From assembly GCF_000420825.1 (NCBI RefSeq), contig NZ_ATVR01000034.1, positions 1 to 37,932 of the forward strand: a stretch of 37,932 nt of DNA, in the 5' to 3' direction. The first letter of the stretch is position 1. Each line of letters opens with the position of its first letter. This document shows positions 1-7,742 of the stretch, piece after piece. A program made the position numbers and the translations under genes. Below the pieces are notes generated by a model. The model was not told the origin of the DNA, ran no database searches, and was given only the letters and a program-made list of their open reading frames with translations. The stretch comes from Butyrivibrio sp. AE2015 (GTDB lineage: Bacteria > Bacillota > Clostridia > Lachnospirales > Lachnospiraceae).

Positions 1-212
1 CTGAATACAGGCAGCAAGGGTTGGCTTCAATCCTTCTGAGAAAAGCGCTTGCTGAATTGGATAGAAGTAGGGAAATCACGGTATCAACGTTTCGTGAAAA
101 TGATGAAAAAGGAATTGCTCCGAGAGCATTGTATAAAAAATTCGGATTTCAAGAGGGCGAAATGACTGAGGAGTTTGGGTATCCCAATCAAGTATTTGTT
201 TTACTTCCTTAA
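1..212 (+). CDS. GNAT acetyltransferase, C-terminal part (cut by window edge)
   Basis: The reading frame is open from base 3 and enters the window mid-gene. Its first visible residues, EYRQQGLASILL, match GNAT motif A (the acetyl-CoA pyrophosphate-binding loop, Q/RxxGxG/A). The later ALYKKFGFQEGE is the usual motif B end, where 'Y-x-K-x-GF' closes the fold. It would transfer an acetyl group from acetyl-CoA to an amine; the substrate cannot be told. About the last 70 residues are present. It is the first of many GNAT genes in this window. Confidence 0.8.
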   Translation, partial: EYRQQGLASILLRKALAELDRSREITVSTFRENDEKGIAPRALYKKFGFQEGEMTEEFGYPNQVFVLLP

Positions 213-249
213 ACCGAAAGTTGATTTTCCGGATAAGCGAGGAATATAA

Positions 250-498
250 ATGAATAAACAGATACTCTTTGATAACATTGATAGAATACATACAACTGCC
301 ATGGGGGTGGATCGGATAAAGAAGAATCTTTCGCTCAATGAAGTCGATGTTGTCGATTGGTGCAAGTCAAAGATAATGTCAAAAAAGGCGGAGATAAGCA
401 AGCAGGGAAAGAATTGGTATATTTGTATCGAAGGATGCATTATCACTGTGAATGCCAGCAGTTATACAATTATTACAGCCCATAAAGAAAAGAGATAG
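250..498 (+). CDS. DUF3781 family small protein
   Basis: 82 residues. The conserved pattern of an N-terminal 'IHTTAMGVDRIKKNL', a central VVDWCK and a C-terminal 'ITVNASSYTIITAH' is what I recall for the DUF3781 family, whose function is unknown. It is soluble, with no signal peptide or membrane segment, and its length fits a complete family member. It lies 37 bases after the partial GNAT gene and 5 bases before the SAP-like gene, so the two small proteins are probably co-transcribed. Confidence 0.75.
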   Translation: MNKQILFDNIDRIHTTAMGVDRIKKNLSLNEVDVVDWCKSKIMSKKAEISKQGKNWYICIEGCIITVNASSYTIITAHKEKR

Positions 499-503
499 CC
501 AGG

Positions 504-1112
504 ATGGAACGCCCGGATTTTAGCGAAATAAAAGACTTCGACGAATTTTGTAAGTATTATTGGTATCGCGAAGAACTGATCAAAATATGTAAAGAGCTTG
601 GTCTTAAGGCCAGTGGAAGCAAAATAGAGTTGAACGATGTTATTAAGGCATATTTCTCCGGTGAAAAAGTCCTGCCTGAAAAGAGAAGAATAAAATGTAC
701 AAAGATCACGGTAAAGGAACTGACTCTTAGTACAGGGCTTATAGAGTGTGGATTTACTTTTGGCAACAGATTTCGGGAATTTTATGCGGAGCAGACAGGA
801 GTAAGACCGTTCAAGTTCAATGTTGACATGGTTGCGTCTGCTAAAGCTGTAAAGGAAAATGGAGATGAATCTTTTACGCTTGGAGATCTCCTGGATATCT
901 ACTATGGGAAGAAGATATACGTCAAATATGATAAATCAGCACTTCAGTGGAATAAGTTTGTAAAAGATTTTTGTGCGGATGATGCAACGAAGATATTTGA
1001 TGAAAGGCTGAAAGCAGCCGCGTCTCTTTGGAGTATCGTAAGGGACTCGGATATGAAGAAGGAATATTCACACGAGCTGTTTGAAAAATACAAGGATAGT
1101 ATCACTATTTAA
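504..1112 (+). CDS. SAP-like / DUF6434-type protein
   Basis: 202 residues, soluble. Residues about 10-55 (EELIKICKELGLKASGSK followed by a Lys-rich stretch) resemble a SAP helix-extension-helix module, a fold often used to contact nucleic acid. The C-terminal half, with LQWNKFVKDFCAD followed by a helical tail, resembles the domain called DUF6434 that accompanies SAP modules in Firmicutes. A role in DNA or RNA contact is inference from the fold only. The ribosome binding site is weak (AGCCAGG), and the start lies 5 bases after the previous stop, which suggests translational coupling. Confidence 0.6.
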   Translation: MERPDFSEIKDFDEFCKYYWYREELIKICKELGLKASGSKIELNDVIKAYFSGEKVLPEKRRIKCTKITVKELTLSTGLIECGFTFGNRFREFYAEQTGVRPFKFNVDMVASAKAVKENGDESFTLGDLLDIYYGKKIYVKYDKSALQWNKFVKDFCADDATKIFDERLKAAASLWSIVRDSDMKKEYSHELFEKYKDSITI

Positions 1113-1164
1113 TTTCAGTAGGATAATATACTAAGACAAATCGAAATTTACGTGGAGGATGAAC

Positions 1165-1263
1165 ATGGAGCAGAGAGCTTATTGGGATAGTGTTTCAGAG
1201 AAGAAAGAGTTCACGACAGCGTTTCTGCTCAACAAAAAAAGGAGAACTGATGAATACAGCTGA
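1165..1263 (+). pseudogene. N-terminal stub of a SAM-dependent methyltransferase
   Basis: A strong GGAGGA site at 1154-1159 precedes an ATG and 32 codons beginning MEQRAYWDSVSEKKEFTT. This is the characteristic N-terminus of a class I SAM methyltransferase family (YW...VSExKEFTTPF). The frame then runs into AAAAAAAGGAGA and stops at 1261-1263, overlapping the next gene's start. The catalytic part is gone. The stub's expression signals may now drive the YdcF-like gene, as its short product ends within that gene's first codons. Confidence 0.5.
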
Positions 1264-2023
1264 GAACATAAATATAATAGGCGCCTTCTGTGGGGTGCGC
1301 GATGTCGAGGAACTTACAGAGGAGGCACTTTACAGAAAATACAATATCCATCAGGCTGATGTGATGGCGCTGTTTGGAGGTACCATCCTGTGCGGTGGTG
1401 ATGTAATGGCTGAGGCGATGAGGGAGAATGTCGCTAAGACATATATAATCGTCGGAGGCTTTGGACATACCACTTCTACCCTGCAGGAAACAATGAAAGC
1501 TCTTTTTCCGGATGTTGATGCATACAATATGCAGGAAGCGGAATTATTCAATATCTATCTGAATAGAAAATTCGGACTTAGCGCAGATTATCTGGAAACT
1601 GCGTCAACCAACTGTGGTAATAATATCACTAATCTGCTGGAGCTTCTCGAAAAAAACAATATACCATGCAAGAGCATTATCCTTTCGCAGGATGCGACCA
1701 TGCAGCGGAGGATGTCTGCCGTGATGAGAAAGTACAGACCGGAGCTTCAGATCATCAATTACGCAACCTACCGGGCTGAGGTGGTCCGGAAAAATGGAGA
1801 TATTTCTTTTTCATCGGACATAAAAGGCATGTGGGATATGGATCGGTATATCAGCCTTATCATGGGAGAGATTCCGAGGCTTATGGATGATGAAAAAGGT
1901 TATGGCCCCAGAGGAAAGGGATATATTGCACATGAGTACATCCCGCCCGATGTACGAAAGGCCTTTGACGAGCTTCTTGAGCAATACGAGGTACGTAAAG
2001 CAAATCCGGAATTTTCATCGTAA
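1250..2023 (+). CDS. YdcF family protein (DUF218)
   Basis: 257 residues from ATG 1250, which has AAAGGAGA immediately upstream; a longer in-frame start lies within the methyltransferase stub and is not preferred. It resembles E. coli YdcF along its whole length: ADVMALFGGTIL near the N-terminus, GGFGHTT, AETxSTNCGxN-like STNCGNNITN, then SQDATMQRR, and GYGPRGKGYIAH near the C-terminus. DUF218 proteins have a Rossmann-like fold, and YdcF has been reported to bind S-adenosylmethionine; the reaction is not established. No signal peptide, so cytoplasmic. Confidence 0.8.
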   Translation: MNTAENINIIGAFCGVRDVEELTEEALYRKYNIHQADVMALFGGTILCGGDVMAEAMRENVAKTYIIVGGFGHTTSTLQETMKALFPDVDAYNMQEAELFNIYLNRKFGLSADYLETASTNCGNNITNLLELLEKNNIPCKSIILSQDATMQRRMSAVMRKYRPELQIINYATYRAEVVRKNGDISFSSDIKGMWDMDRYISLIMGEIPRLMDDEKGYGPRGKGYIAHEYIPPDVRKAFDELLEQYEVRKANPEFSS

Positions 2024-2057
2024 ATACGCACAAATTCAGAAGTGTTGAGTTTTAATT

Positions 2058-2085
2058 CTCCTTATACTGTACGTCAGTGAAGGAG
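2058..2085 (+). promoter_or_regulatory. Hairpin sequestering the MATE ribosome binding site
   Basis: CTCCTT (2058-2063) pairs with AAGGAG (2080-2085), with an inner stem ACTG (2066-2069)/CAGT (2075-2078) around a 5-base loop. The 3' arm is the Shine-Dalgarno sequence of the MATE gene at 2094. Folding would hide the site and lower translation, so this is a candidate translational switch. Pairing is seen in sequence; regulation is inferred. Confidence 0.5.
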
Positions 2086-2093
2086 GATGAGAG

Positions 2094-3452
2094 ATGAATA
2101 CTGAACAAATCAAAGAAAACAAACTCAAGATGATTCTTGGTTTTTCGATCCCGAGCATTATCGCGATGCTTCTGGAAACGGTTATAACCATGACGGATGG
2201 TTATTTCACTGGAAACTATGTGGGGGAGAAAGCCTTGGCGGCTATCAACCTTGGACTTCCGATCTTGTATTTTTACTTAGGAATCGGGCTTTGCGTGGGT
2301 GTCGGAGGAACTGTTATATGTGGCCGGCTTCTTGGAGCAGAAGATGGGAAAAGAGCCAACGAAGTGCTTTCACAGACTATCGTTACTTCGCTTGTGGCCT
2401 GTGTTGTAATATCTGCGTTTTTGGCAGTTCTTTTCGCGCCAGTTAGGAACCTGCTTGGGGCAGATGCGGCCCTGGCGGGATTTTTTAATGAATACTACAA
2501 AGTCATGCTGCTAAACTACCCCTTAATGGTGCTGACAACAGTGCTTGGGATGTTCATAAGGGTGGATGGCAAGCCGCAGGTATGTATGATCATAACCATC
2601 ACGGGATGCGTGCTTAACGCAGTTTTGGACTATGCGCTGGTTGCCGGCTTAGGTCTTGGCGTGTTTGGAAGTGCTATAGGATCGCTTACAGTCCAGGCGA
2701 TCACAGCGCTGGTTATGACTGGATATTTCTTATCCAGAGCGTCAGGCTTGTCCTATACCAGATTTGCATTTGACAGGGCACTCAACAAGGAGATCATGTT
2801 TAACGGATTTTCCGAATTTATCGGAGAGATGGCCAGTGCGATATCAATGTTTGTCTTCAACTTCGTACTGATGGAGTACGCAGGGCCTGAAGGAGTGGCG
2901 GCGTTTACCATCCTTGGTTATGTCGTATATGGATTTAGCATGATCTGCATAGGCTTTGGGCAGGGGCTCACGCCACTTGTAAGTTTCATGTTTGGCGCAA
3001 AAGAGTTTGAGACAGCAATAGAATTAAGGAAGATCACAAACAAGATACTCTTTGGAATCGGAGTAGCAATCGCGGCGATTTTCTTACTTATGGGAAGATC
3101 ATACGCCGGACTCTTTGGATGCAGCGATATCGTGGTGGACATGGTGGTGACAGGATTTAGGTTCTACTTGGCTACTTTCCTGGTTATGGGTTATGATGTA
3201 ATCAATTCAATGTACTTTACAAGCTGTGGTGATGCCAAGTCTTCGGCTCTGATATCATCACTGAGAGGAATTGTTCTGCTTCTTGCATTTACGTTCATTC
3301 TTCCTATGATCTTTGGGATGAAGGGAATATGGATGGCAGGACCAGGGGCGGAGATTTTGACTGCAGTAGTTTCGTTTTGCCTTATAAACAGGCAAAGGCT
3401 TGCGCTAGAGGAAGGAAAACCGGCGTGGAAACCAGAGAAAGCTCTACAATAA
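2094..3452 (+). CDS. MATE family multidrug efflux transporter
   Basis: 452 residues and about 12 hydrophobic segments, the normal MATE size and topology. It begins with a short charged N-terminus and then 'LGFSIPSIIAMLLETVITMTDGYF', the family's TM1 with a polar face. A second repeat begins near residue 235, with 'EIMFNGFSEFIGEMASAISMF'. It would export cationic drugs or metabolites using a Na+ or H+ gradient. The AraC-type gene follows at 9 bases with its ribosome binding site overlapping this stop, so the pair probably forms an exporter-regulator unit. An upstream hairpin covers this gene's own ribosome binding site. Confidence 0.88.
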   Translation: MNTEQIKENKLKMILGFSIPSIIAMLLETVITMTDGYFTGNYVGEKALAAINLGLPILYFYLGIGLCVGVGGTVICGRLLGAEDGKRANEVLSQTIVTSLVACVVISAFLAVLFAPVRNLLGADAALAGFFNEYYKVMLLNYPLMVLTTVLGMFIRVDGKPQVCMIITITGCVLNAVLDYALVAGLGLGVFGSAIGSLTVQAITALVMTGYFLSRASGLSYTRFAFDRALNKEIMFNGFSEFIGEMASAISMFVFNFVLMEYAGPEGVAAFTILGYVVYGFSMICIGFGQGLTPLVSFMFGAKEFETAIELRKITNKILFGIGVAIAAIFLLMGRSYAGLFGCSDIVVDMVVTGFRFYLATFLVMGYDVINSMYFTSCGDAKSSALISSLRGIVLLLAFTFILPMIFGMKGIWMAGPGAEILTAVVSFCLINRQRLALEEGKPAWKPEKALQ

Positions 3453-3460
3453 GGAGCGAA

Positions 3461-4297
3461 GTGATCAATAAGGCGATCACATATATCTTTGACCACATAG
3501 ATGATGACATTACTGTTGATGATGTGGCAAGACATTGCGCTTATTCCAGATACCACCTCACCCGTATGTTCAAGGAAGATACGGATGAGGCGCTGTATCA
3601 GTTCATCAAAAGGATTCGCCTTGAGAGAAGCGCATGGCGCCTGAAGGTTGAAAAAGAGAAGAGCATTACGCAGATTGGCGAGGATTATGGATATTCCTCG
3701 TCTAATTTTGCTACTGCCTTCAAAAAGCATCTTGGAGTATCGCCGGCAAGCTTTCGGAAAAACAGTGAGCAGATGGTAGAAGAAAGCTCTTTTTCTCATG
3801 GACTTACGTTGGACGATCTGGATAAGGCAGAAAAGCAGATCACCGTGGAATACCTAGCGGATTTTACTGTTATTTATGAAAGGAAGCGGGGGAATTATCA
3901 CGATCTTCCTAATGCGTGGTGCGAGTTCATTGATACGTATCGGCATCTGGCAGATGAGAGTACAACGTATATAGAATGCACCATAGATGATCCCTCTATA
4001 ACCGATGAGAATAACTGCATGTATGAGCTTTGTCAGACTGTTTCTGCTGACAACCCTCTGGTAAAAGAGAATCCGGATATCCTTACTCATTCAGTTGATG
4101 GCGGAAAATACGCAGTTTATCATTTTAAGGGATTTCCAAAGTTTCTCTATATGGTGTACCAGGAGATATTCTGCCGATGGCTTTCAAGGACCGGTAACGA
4201 GCTTGATGAGAGGCCTATCTTTGATGTGTATAGGGATATGAGGGAAGATGGATACATGGAGATAGATATCTGTTTTCCGTTGAAATCAGGAACATGA
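3461..4297 (+). CDS. AraC-type regulator with GyrI-like effector domain
   Basis: 278 residues from GTG 3461, chosen because AAGGAG sits 5 bases upstream; longer in-frame starts lie inside the MATE gene. Residues 1-105 carry two helix-turn-helix motifs of the AraC/XylS type (ITVDDVARHCAYSRYHLTRMF and ITQIGEDYGYSSSNFATAFKKHLGVSPASFR). Residues about 125-275 form a GyrI-like small-molecule domain with 'FTVIYERKRGNYHDL' and ending in YMEIDICFPLK. This is the Rob/BmrR-type layout, in which drug binding activates exporter genes. Its location directly after the MATE gene makes that gene the likely target. Confidence 0.85.
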   Translation: MINKAITYIFDHIDDDITVDDVARHCAYSRYHLTRMFKEDTDEALYQFIKRIRLERSAWRLKVEKEKSITQIGEDYGYSSSNFATAFKKHLGVSPASFRKNSEQMVEESSFSHGLTLDDLDKAEKQITVEYLADFTVIYERKRGNYHDLPNAWCEFIDTYRHLADESTTYIECTIDDPSITDENNCMYELCQTVSADNPLVKENPDILTHSVDGGKYAVYHFKGFPKFLYMVYQEIFCRWLSRTGNELDERPIFDVYRDMREDGYMEIDICFPLKSGT

Positions 4298-4414
4298 CAT
4301 ACTGTTCTCAGCTTGGATGATATTGTAACTATGTCACAGTGATGGAGTTTAATGAAAAAGCACTCTCACTTCCAACAGAGTGAGAAATCAAGAAATATAA
4401 TATCAGTGATTTTT

Positions 4415-4450
4415 AGGTCGTTATCCGTGTAGATGACGACCTTATTTTTA
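4415..4450 (+). terminator. Rho-independent terminator after the MATE-AraC pair
   Basis: AGGTCGT (4415-4421) pairs with ACGACCT (4436-4442), followed by TATTTTTATT. It lies 118 bases after the AraC stop. The stretch 4298-4414 holds another small inverted repeat (TCTCACT/AGTGAGA, 4364-4385) without a T-run on this strand, and no gene. Confidence 0.6.
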
Positions 4451-4557
4451 TTGTGTGATAGGCTTGTTTATGCAGATGATACGAATCGTGTCATACATGT
4501 CACCAAGCGTTTCTTTAGTTTTTTCATGATTCTTGTTACGGTTCATATAGCCTCGCG

Positions 4558-4672
4558 AACAAAACAGAAAGATTATAGAGATGTTGAAAATCTTGTAAGA
4601 GAGTCATTCTGTCGCAGAACAGGACGGAATGCTTATCGGTCAGAACATGTTTATGAAAACTGTTATTGAAGC
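4558..4672 (+). pseudogene. GNAT acetyltransferase remnant with internal deletion
   Basis: Bases 4566-4608 encode KDYRDVENLVRESF, nearly the same as residues 13-26 of the intact GNAT protein at 18103. The sequence then jumps directly to a match for that protein's 'EQDGKLIGQNMFMKTVIEA' (4619-4672). The intervening 40 or so codons (positions equivalent to WNVYRPG through LDFVM) are missing, as is everything after EA. The catalytic acetyl-CoA loop is lost. The homology indicates a decayed duplicate of the 18103 gene. Confidence 0.7.
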
Positions 4673-4704
4673 TGTTTGATTGATGACAGAGGGAAGGGAG
4701 TCTT

Positions 4705-5256
4705 ATGTTTGAAACAGGTCATGGAGAAGCATGTAGCGTTAATGGAGTCAGCTATAAAATTAAGAAGCTCCTTGGCAAGGGTAAGGGAGGATATTCATAC
4801 CTGGCAGTAAAGGATGGTAAGGAGTATGTCTTAAAACAGATACACCACGAGCCTTGTGCATATTACCAGTTTGGTGACAAGATCCAGTCTGAAATAAATG
4901 ATTACAGAAGACTGACGGCGATTGGAATCAGAATGCCCCAAATGATTGATGCTGACATTGATAAAGAACGCATTGTGAAGGAATACATAGACGGTGAGAC
5001 TATCTATGAGCTTGTTGCCAGAGATCAGATGGACCCTGATTATATAAGACAGGTAAAAGCAATGTGTGAACTCCTATATCCTGCAAAGACCAATATTGAT
5101 TATTTCCCGACGAATTTTGTTGTTCATGATGGAGAGCTTTTCTATATTGATTATGAGTGCAATGATTATATGGAAGAGTGGAACTTCGAGAACTGGGGAA
5201 TAAAATACTGGTCAAAAACTCCGGAGTTTTTGGAATACTATAAGGAGCATATGTAG
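4705..5256 (+). CDS. Protein kinase-fold protein
   Basis: 183 residues, short for a kinase. It has a glycine-rich loop LGKGKGGYSYLA (about 24-35), the phosphate-anchoring lysine in YVLKQI (about 44-49), and a helix-C glutamate in QSEINDYRRL. A hinge-like VKEYIDGETIYEL follows. The catalytic loop appears as NIDYFPTNFVV and the metal-binding Asp as FYIDYECND. The usual HxD is replaced by NID, so activity is plausible but uncertain. It resembles small atypical Bud32/RIO-like bacterial kinases. A GAAGGGAG ribosome binding site supports the start. It stands alone between a GNAT remnant and the 4Fe-4S/PadR operon. Confidence 0.6.
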   Translation: MFETGHGEACSVNGVSYKIKKLLGKGKGGYSYLAVKDGKEYVLKQIHHEPCAYYQFGDKIQSEINDYRRLTAIGIRMPQMIDADIDKERIVKEYIDGETIYELVARDQMDPDYIRQVKAMCELLYPAKTNIDYFPTNFVVHDGELFYIDYECNDYMEEWNFENWGIKYWSKTPEFLEYYKEHM

Positions 5257-5272
5257 ATTGAAAAAACATCTG

Positions 5273-5331
5273 TTGACATGAAGTATTCTGAGGTATAATA
5301 TATATCAAAATGATATATCTAATTGATATAT
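5273..5331 (+). promoter_or_regulatory. Promoter with three TGATATAT operator half-sites
   Basis: TTGACA (5273-5278) is followed by a -10 at TATAAT (5294-5299; 15-base spacing) or TAATAT (5296-5301; 17-base spacing). Just downstream are ATATATCA (5300-5307) and its exact complement TGATATAT (5311-5318), separated by AAA, then a third TGATATAT (5324-5331). A dyad immediately after the -10 is a typical repressor site. The PadR regulator encoded by the second gene of this operon is the likely binder. Confidence 0.6.
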
Positions 5332-5346
5332 GCGAAGGGGTGTTCA

Positions 5347-6078
5347 ATGAAGCGTCAGACAATAAGAAGAACGATTATTTTCATATCATTCCTGCTGTTT
5401 CCAATAACAGCGTGGTACTTTTCACCATACCTGATAATCATGGCAGCATCAGAACATATCATGAACGGAAGCTTTATAGTCTTTATGAGCTTGCTTATTT
5501 TTTCGGTGTTCTTTGGACGTGCCTTTTGCGGATATCTCTGTCCTGCAGGAGGGCTACAGGAATGTGTAGCAAGATGCAATGATAAGTCCGCGAAGCAGGG
5601 CTGGAGGAATAAGATTAAATACGTTATCTGGATACTGTGGATCTCCGCTATAGTTGTGACTTTCATCCTCGGGAAAAACCATGTAACCATAGATCCGTTT
5701 TTCATGACAGATCACGGTATTTCAGTGACAGAAATACATAACTATATTATCTATTACGGAGTACTTCTGATATTGGTTCTTCCGTCACTGATACATGGAA
5801 GGAGAGCAACATGCCATTATCTTTGCTGGATGGCGCCATTTATGGTGATTGGGAGCAGCATAGGTCGTTTTCTTCATGTCCCCCAGCTTCATGTTGAAGC
5901 ATCTGCAGCGGACTGTATTTCATGTAACAGGTGTTCAAAGGCATGTCCAATGGGGCTTGACGTCGCACATATGGCAAAGGAAGGCAGCAATTCAAAGTGC
6001 ACCGAGTGCATATTGTGCGGAGCTTGTGTTGATGAATGTCCGAAAAAAGTTCTAAAATACTGTTGGAGGTGGAAATAA
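5347..6078 (+). CDS. Membrane 4Fe-4S protein (NapH/NosR-like)
   Basis: 243 residues from ATG 5347, with GAAGGGG upstream. Four or five membrane segments carry the paired motifs FGRAFCGYLCPAG (about 58-70) and CHYLCWMAP (about 157-165), as in NapH/NosR/RdxA-type electron carriers. The C-terminus has two ferredoxin clusters, CISCNRCSKACP and CTECILCGACVDECP. It would pass electrons across or along the membrane; the partner is unknown, and no nitrate or nitrous oxide reductase is nearby. It overlaps the padR start by one base (TAATG), so PadR probably controls it. Confidence 0.82.
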   Translation: MKRQTIRRTIIFISFLLFPITAWYFSPYLIIMAASEHIMNGSFIVFMSLLIFSVFFGRAFCGYLCPAGGLQECVARCNDKSAKQGWRNKIKYVIWILWISAIVVTFILGKNHVTIDPFFMTDHGISVTEIHNYIIYYGVLLILVLPSLIHGRRATCHYLCWMAPFMVIGSSIGRFLHVPQLHVEASAADCISCNRCSKACPMGLDVAHMAKEGSNSKCTECILCGACVDECPKKVLKYCWRWK

Positions 6079-6614
6079 TGGCCAAAGACAGAAAGATAGA
6101 CATGGTGATTCTGGGCTTGTTATCCCATGATGATCTGACCGGATATGATATAAAAAAACAGATCGACGGAAGTATAAGGTTCTTCTGGAAGGGAAGCTTT
6201 GGTAGCATTTATCCCGCTCTTGCGGAACTGGAAAAACAGGGCAGCGTAAGGCGCCTTAAGGGTAATGACAGTGGCGGCCGGGAGAAGATCATTTACAGCA
6301 TTACCGGTCAGGGAAAAGAGATACTCAGAGCATGGGTAAGAGACGAGAAGGCAAGCAACGATCTTAAATATGAGACTTTGATGAAACTGTTTTTCGGAGG
6401 GGTTGAAAGTAAAGAGACAGCACTTAGGAATATAGAAGTCTTTGAAGAACAGATAAAGGCTGACCTTAAGGTATTACAGGTATATAAGGCTAATATTGAA
6501 AAAGCACTTGATGAAGAAGATCATGTTTATTTCTATCTTACGATACTGTTTGGAATAGAAACCTATGAGGCATATTTAAAATGGTGCAACAAAGCAAGAA
6601 AGGTTCTGGCATGA
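6078..6614 (+). CDS. PadR family transcriptional regulator
   Basis: 178 residues. The N-terminal winged helix begins DMVILGLLSHDDLTGYDIKKQI and includes the family signature GSFGSIYPALAELEKQGSV, followed by a wing GREKIIYSIT. The C-terminal half is a helical dimerisation domain (Vir_act_alpha_C type). The start is ATG 6078, with TTGGAGGTGG upstream and one base shared with the preceding stop. It is co-transcribed with the 4Fe-4S protein and most likely represses the shared promoter at 5273-5331. Confidence 0.9.
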   Translation: MAKDRKIDMVILGLLSHDDLTGYDIKKQIDGSIRFFWKGSFGSIYPALAELEKQGSVRRLKGNDSGGREKIIYSITGQGKEILRAWVRDEKASNDLKYETLMKLFFGGVESKETALRNIEVFEEQIKADLKVLQVYKANIEKALDEEDHVYFYLTILFGIETYEAYLKWCNKARKVLA

Positions 6615-6671
6615 AAAGGATTATGAGGCAGTATGTGAAATTTTTTAGCCGCAGTACTCTACTTTCCGTGG

Positions 6672-6905
6672 ATGGTTAAAATGAAAGCTCCGATATATCA
6701 TTACATTAGATGTTTTAAATGTACTGATGAGGAGGCGCATTTTAAAGTTTCCGGGATAAAGAAAATCTTTTTCTACTGCAATAAAGACGGACTCTTTTCT
6801 ATAGATGTGGTTAAGGGCATTGATGACAGGGAAAAATCATACGATGATACGCAGGAAAGACGCGAACTGGAAAAGACAGCGGATATGCTATTCTCGCGGA
6901 ATTAG
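6672..6905 (+). CDS. Hypothetical protein, possibly a truncated remnant
   Basis: 77 residues that I do not recognise. It begins MVKMKAPIYHY and contains IRCFKCTDEEAHFKVSG and IKKIFFYCNKDGLFSID; the tail is charged. The frame stays open for 11 codons before this ATG (AVLYFPW...), and there is no clear ribosome binding site. A 22-codon frame starting at 6611, overlapping the padR stop (ATGA), ends at 6679 in another frame. Together these suggest one gene broken by a frameshift after padR, but a genuine small protein cannot be excluded. A terminator follows. Confidence 0.35.
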   Translation: MVKMKAPIYHYIRCFKCTDEEAHFKVSGIKKIFFYCNKDGLFSIDVVKGIDDREKSYDDTQERRELEKTADMLFSRN

Positions 6906-6917
6906 TGAATTCAGTGT

Positions 6918-6957
6918 AAAACAGGCCTAATGCGGTGTACGCTAAGGCCTGTTTTTC
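6918..6957 (+). terminator. Terminator of the AGTGTAAAA stem-loop family (member 1)
   Basis: AAAACAGGCCT (6918-6928) pairs exactly with AGGCCTGTTTT (6945-6955), followed by TCTTT. The left flank reads CAGTGTAAAA and the loop contains GGTGTA, features shared with five other intergenic elements in this window. It ends the 4Fe-4S/PadR unit. Confidence 0.8.
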
Positions 6958-7019
6958 TTTGCGTGTTAGAGTAGGCATATGAAGAAATGACTGTTTTCGC
7001 AGAGAAAGGAAGGAACAAA

Positions 7020-7742
7020 ATGAGAAGTTATCTGGAAACAAAAAATCTGACTAAACAATACGGTTCCTTTGAGGCTGTTAAGGATATGAATATTCACATT
7101 GACAGAGGTGAGATTTACGGTCTCATTGGTCCCAACGGAGCAGGAAAAACAACACTTATGAAGATGCTGGTCGGATTCGCAACTCCGACCAGTGGAGATA
7201 TTGAAGTTGCTGCAGGAGATAATTACCTTACAAAGGTCGGATGTCTTATTGAGAGTCCGGGAATATACGGGTATCTCAATGCTTTTGACAACATGAAACT
7301 TAGAGCAATTTCAATGGGATTACATGACAAGAAAGAGATACTGGACATTCTTGATTTTGTAGGATTGTCAAGAGAACCCAAAAAGAAGGCGGGAAAGTTT
7401 TCCCTGGGCATGAAGCAGAGGCTTGGAATTGGCATGGCTCTACTGGGAAGCCCTGAGTTTCTCATACTGGATGAACCCATTAATGGACTTGACCCCCAGG
7501 GAATAATCGAGATGAGAGAGCTTATAAAGAGGCTTAATGAAGAAAAGAACATGACGATTATGATATCAAGCCATATACTTGGAGAACTTCAGAAGGTTGC
7601 GACGGTATTTGGCATCATTTCAGAAGGAAAGCTTTTAACAGAGGTAACTGCTGAGGAGTTAAAGAACAGCTATATTGGCGAGGCTGATTCTCTCGAAGAA
7701 TTCTATTTGGATATTATCAGGAAAGGACAGAAGGCATGCTAA
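7020..7742 (+). CDS. ABC transporter ATP-binding protein (BcrA-like)
   Basis: 240 residues from ATG 7020, with GAAAGGAAGG upstream. Walker A is GPNGAGKTT (about 38-46), the signature is FSLGMKQRLGI, Walker B is FLILDEP, and the switch histidine lies in MISSHILGEL. The subclass resembles bacitracin or lantibiotic self-protection exporters (BcrA/LanF), which have short N-termini and 'IESPGIYGYLNAFDN' in this position. It pairs with the overlapping permease gene. No two-component system adjoins, so control by a nearby regulator is unknown. Confidence 0.88.
   Translation: MRSYLETKNLTKQYGSFEAVKDMNIHIDRGEIYGLIGPNGAGKTTLMKMLVGFATPTSGDIEVAAGDNYLTKVGCLIESPGIYGYLNAFDNMKLRAISMGLHDKKEILDILDFVGLSREPKKKAGKFSLGMKQRLGIGMALLGSPEFLILDEPINGLDPQGIIEMRELIKRLNEEKNMTIMISSHILGELQKVATVFGIISEGKLLTEVTAEELKNSYIGEADSLEEFYLDIIRKGQKAC

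Noticed and set aside
3191..3799. A 202-codon open frame on the minus strand
   Set aside because: It lies wholly over the MATE and AraC genes, has no family resemblance, and follows from their codon use.
4364..4385. TCTCACT/AGTGAGA hairpin as a terminator
   Set aside because: No T-run follows on the + strand, and no gene on the minus strand needs one; a clear terminator lies at 4415.
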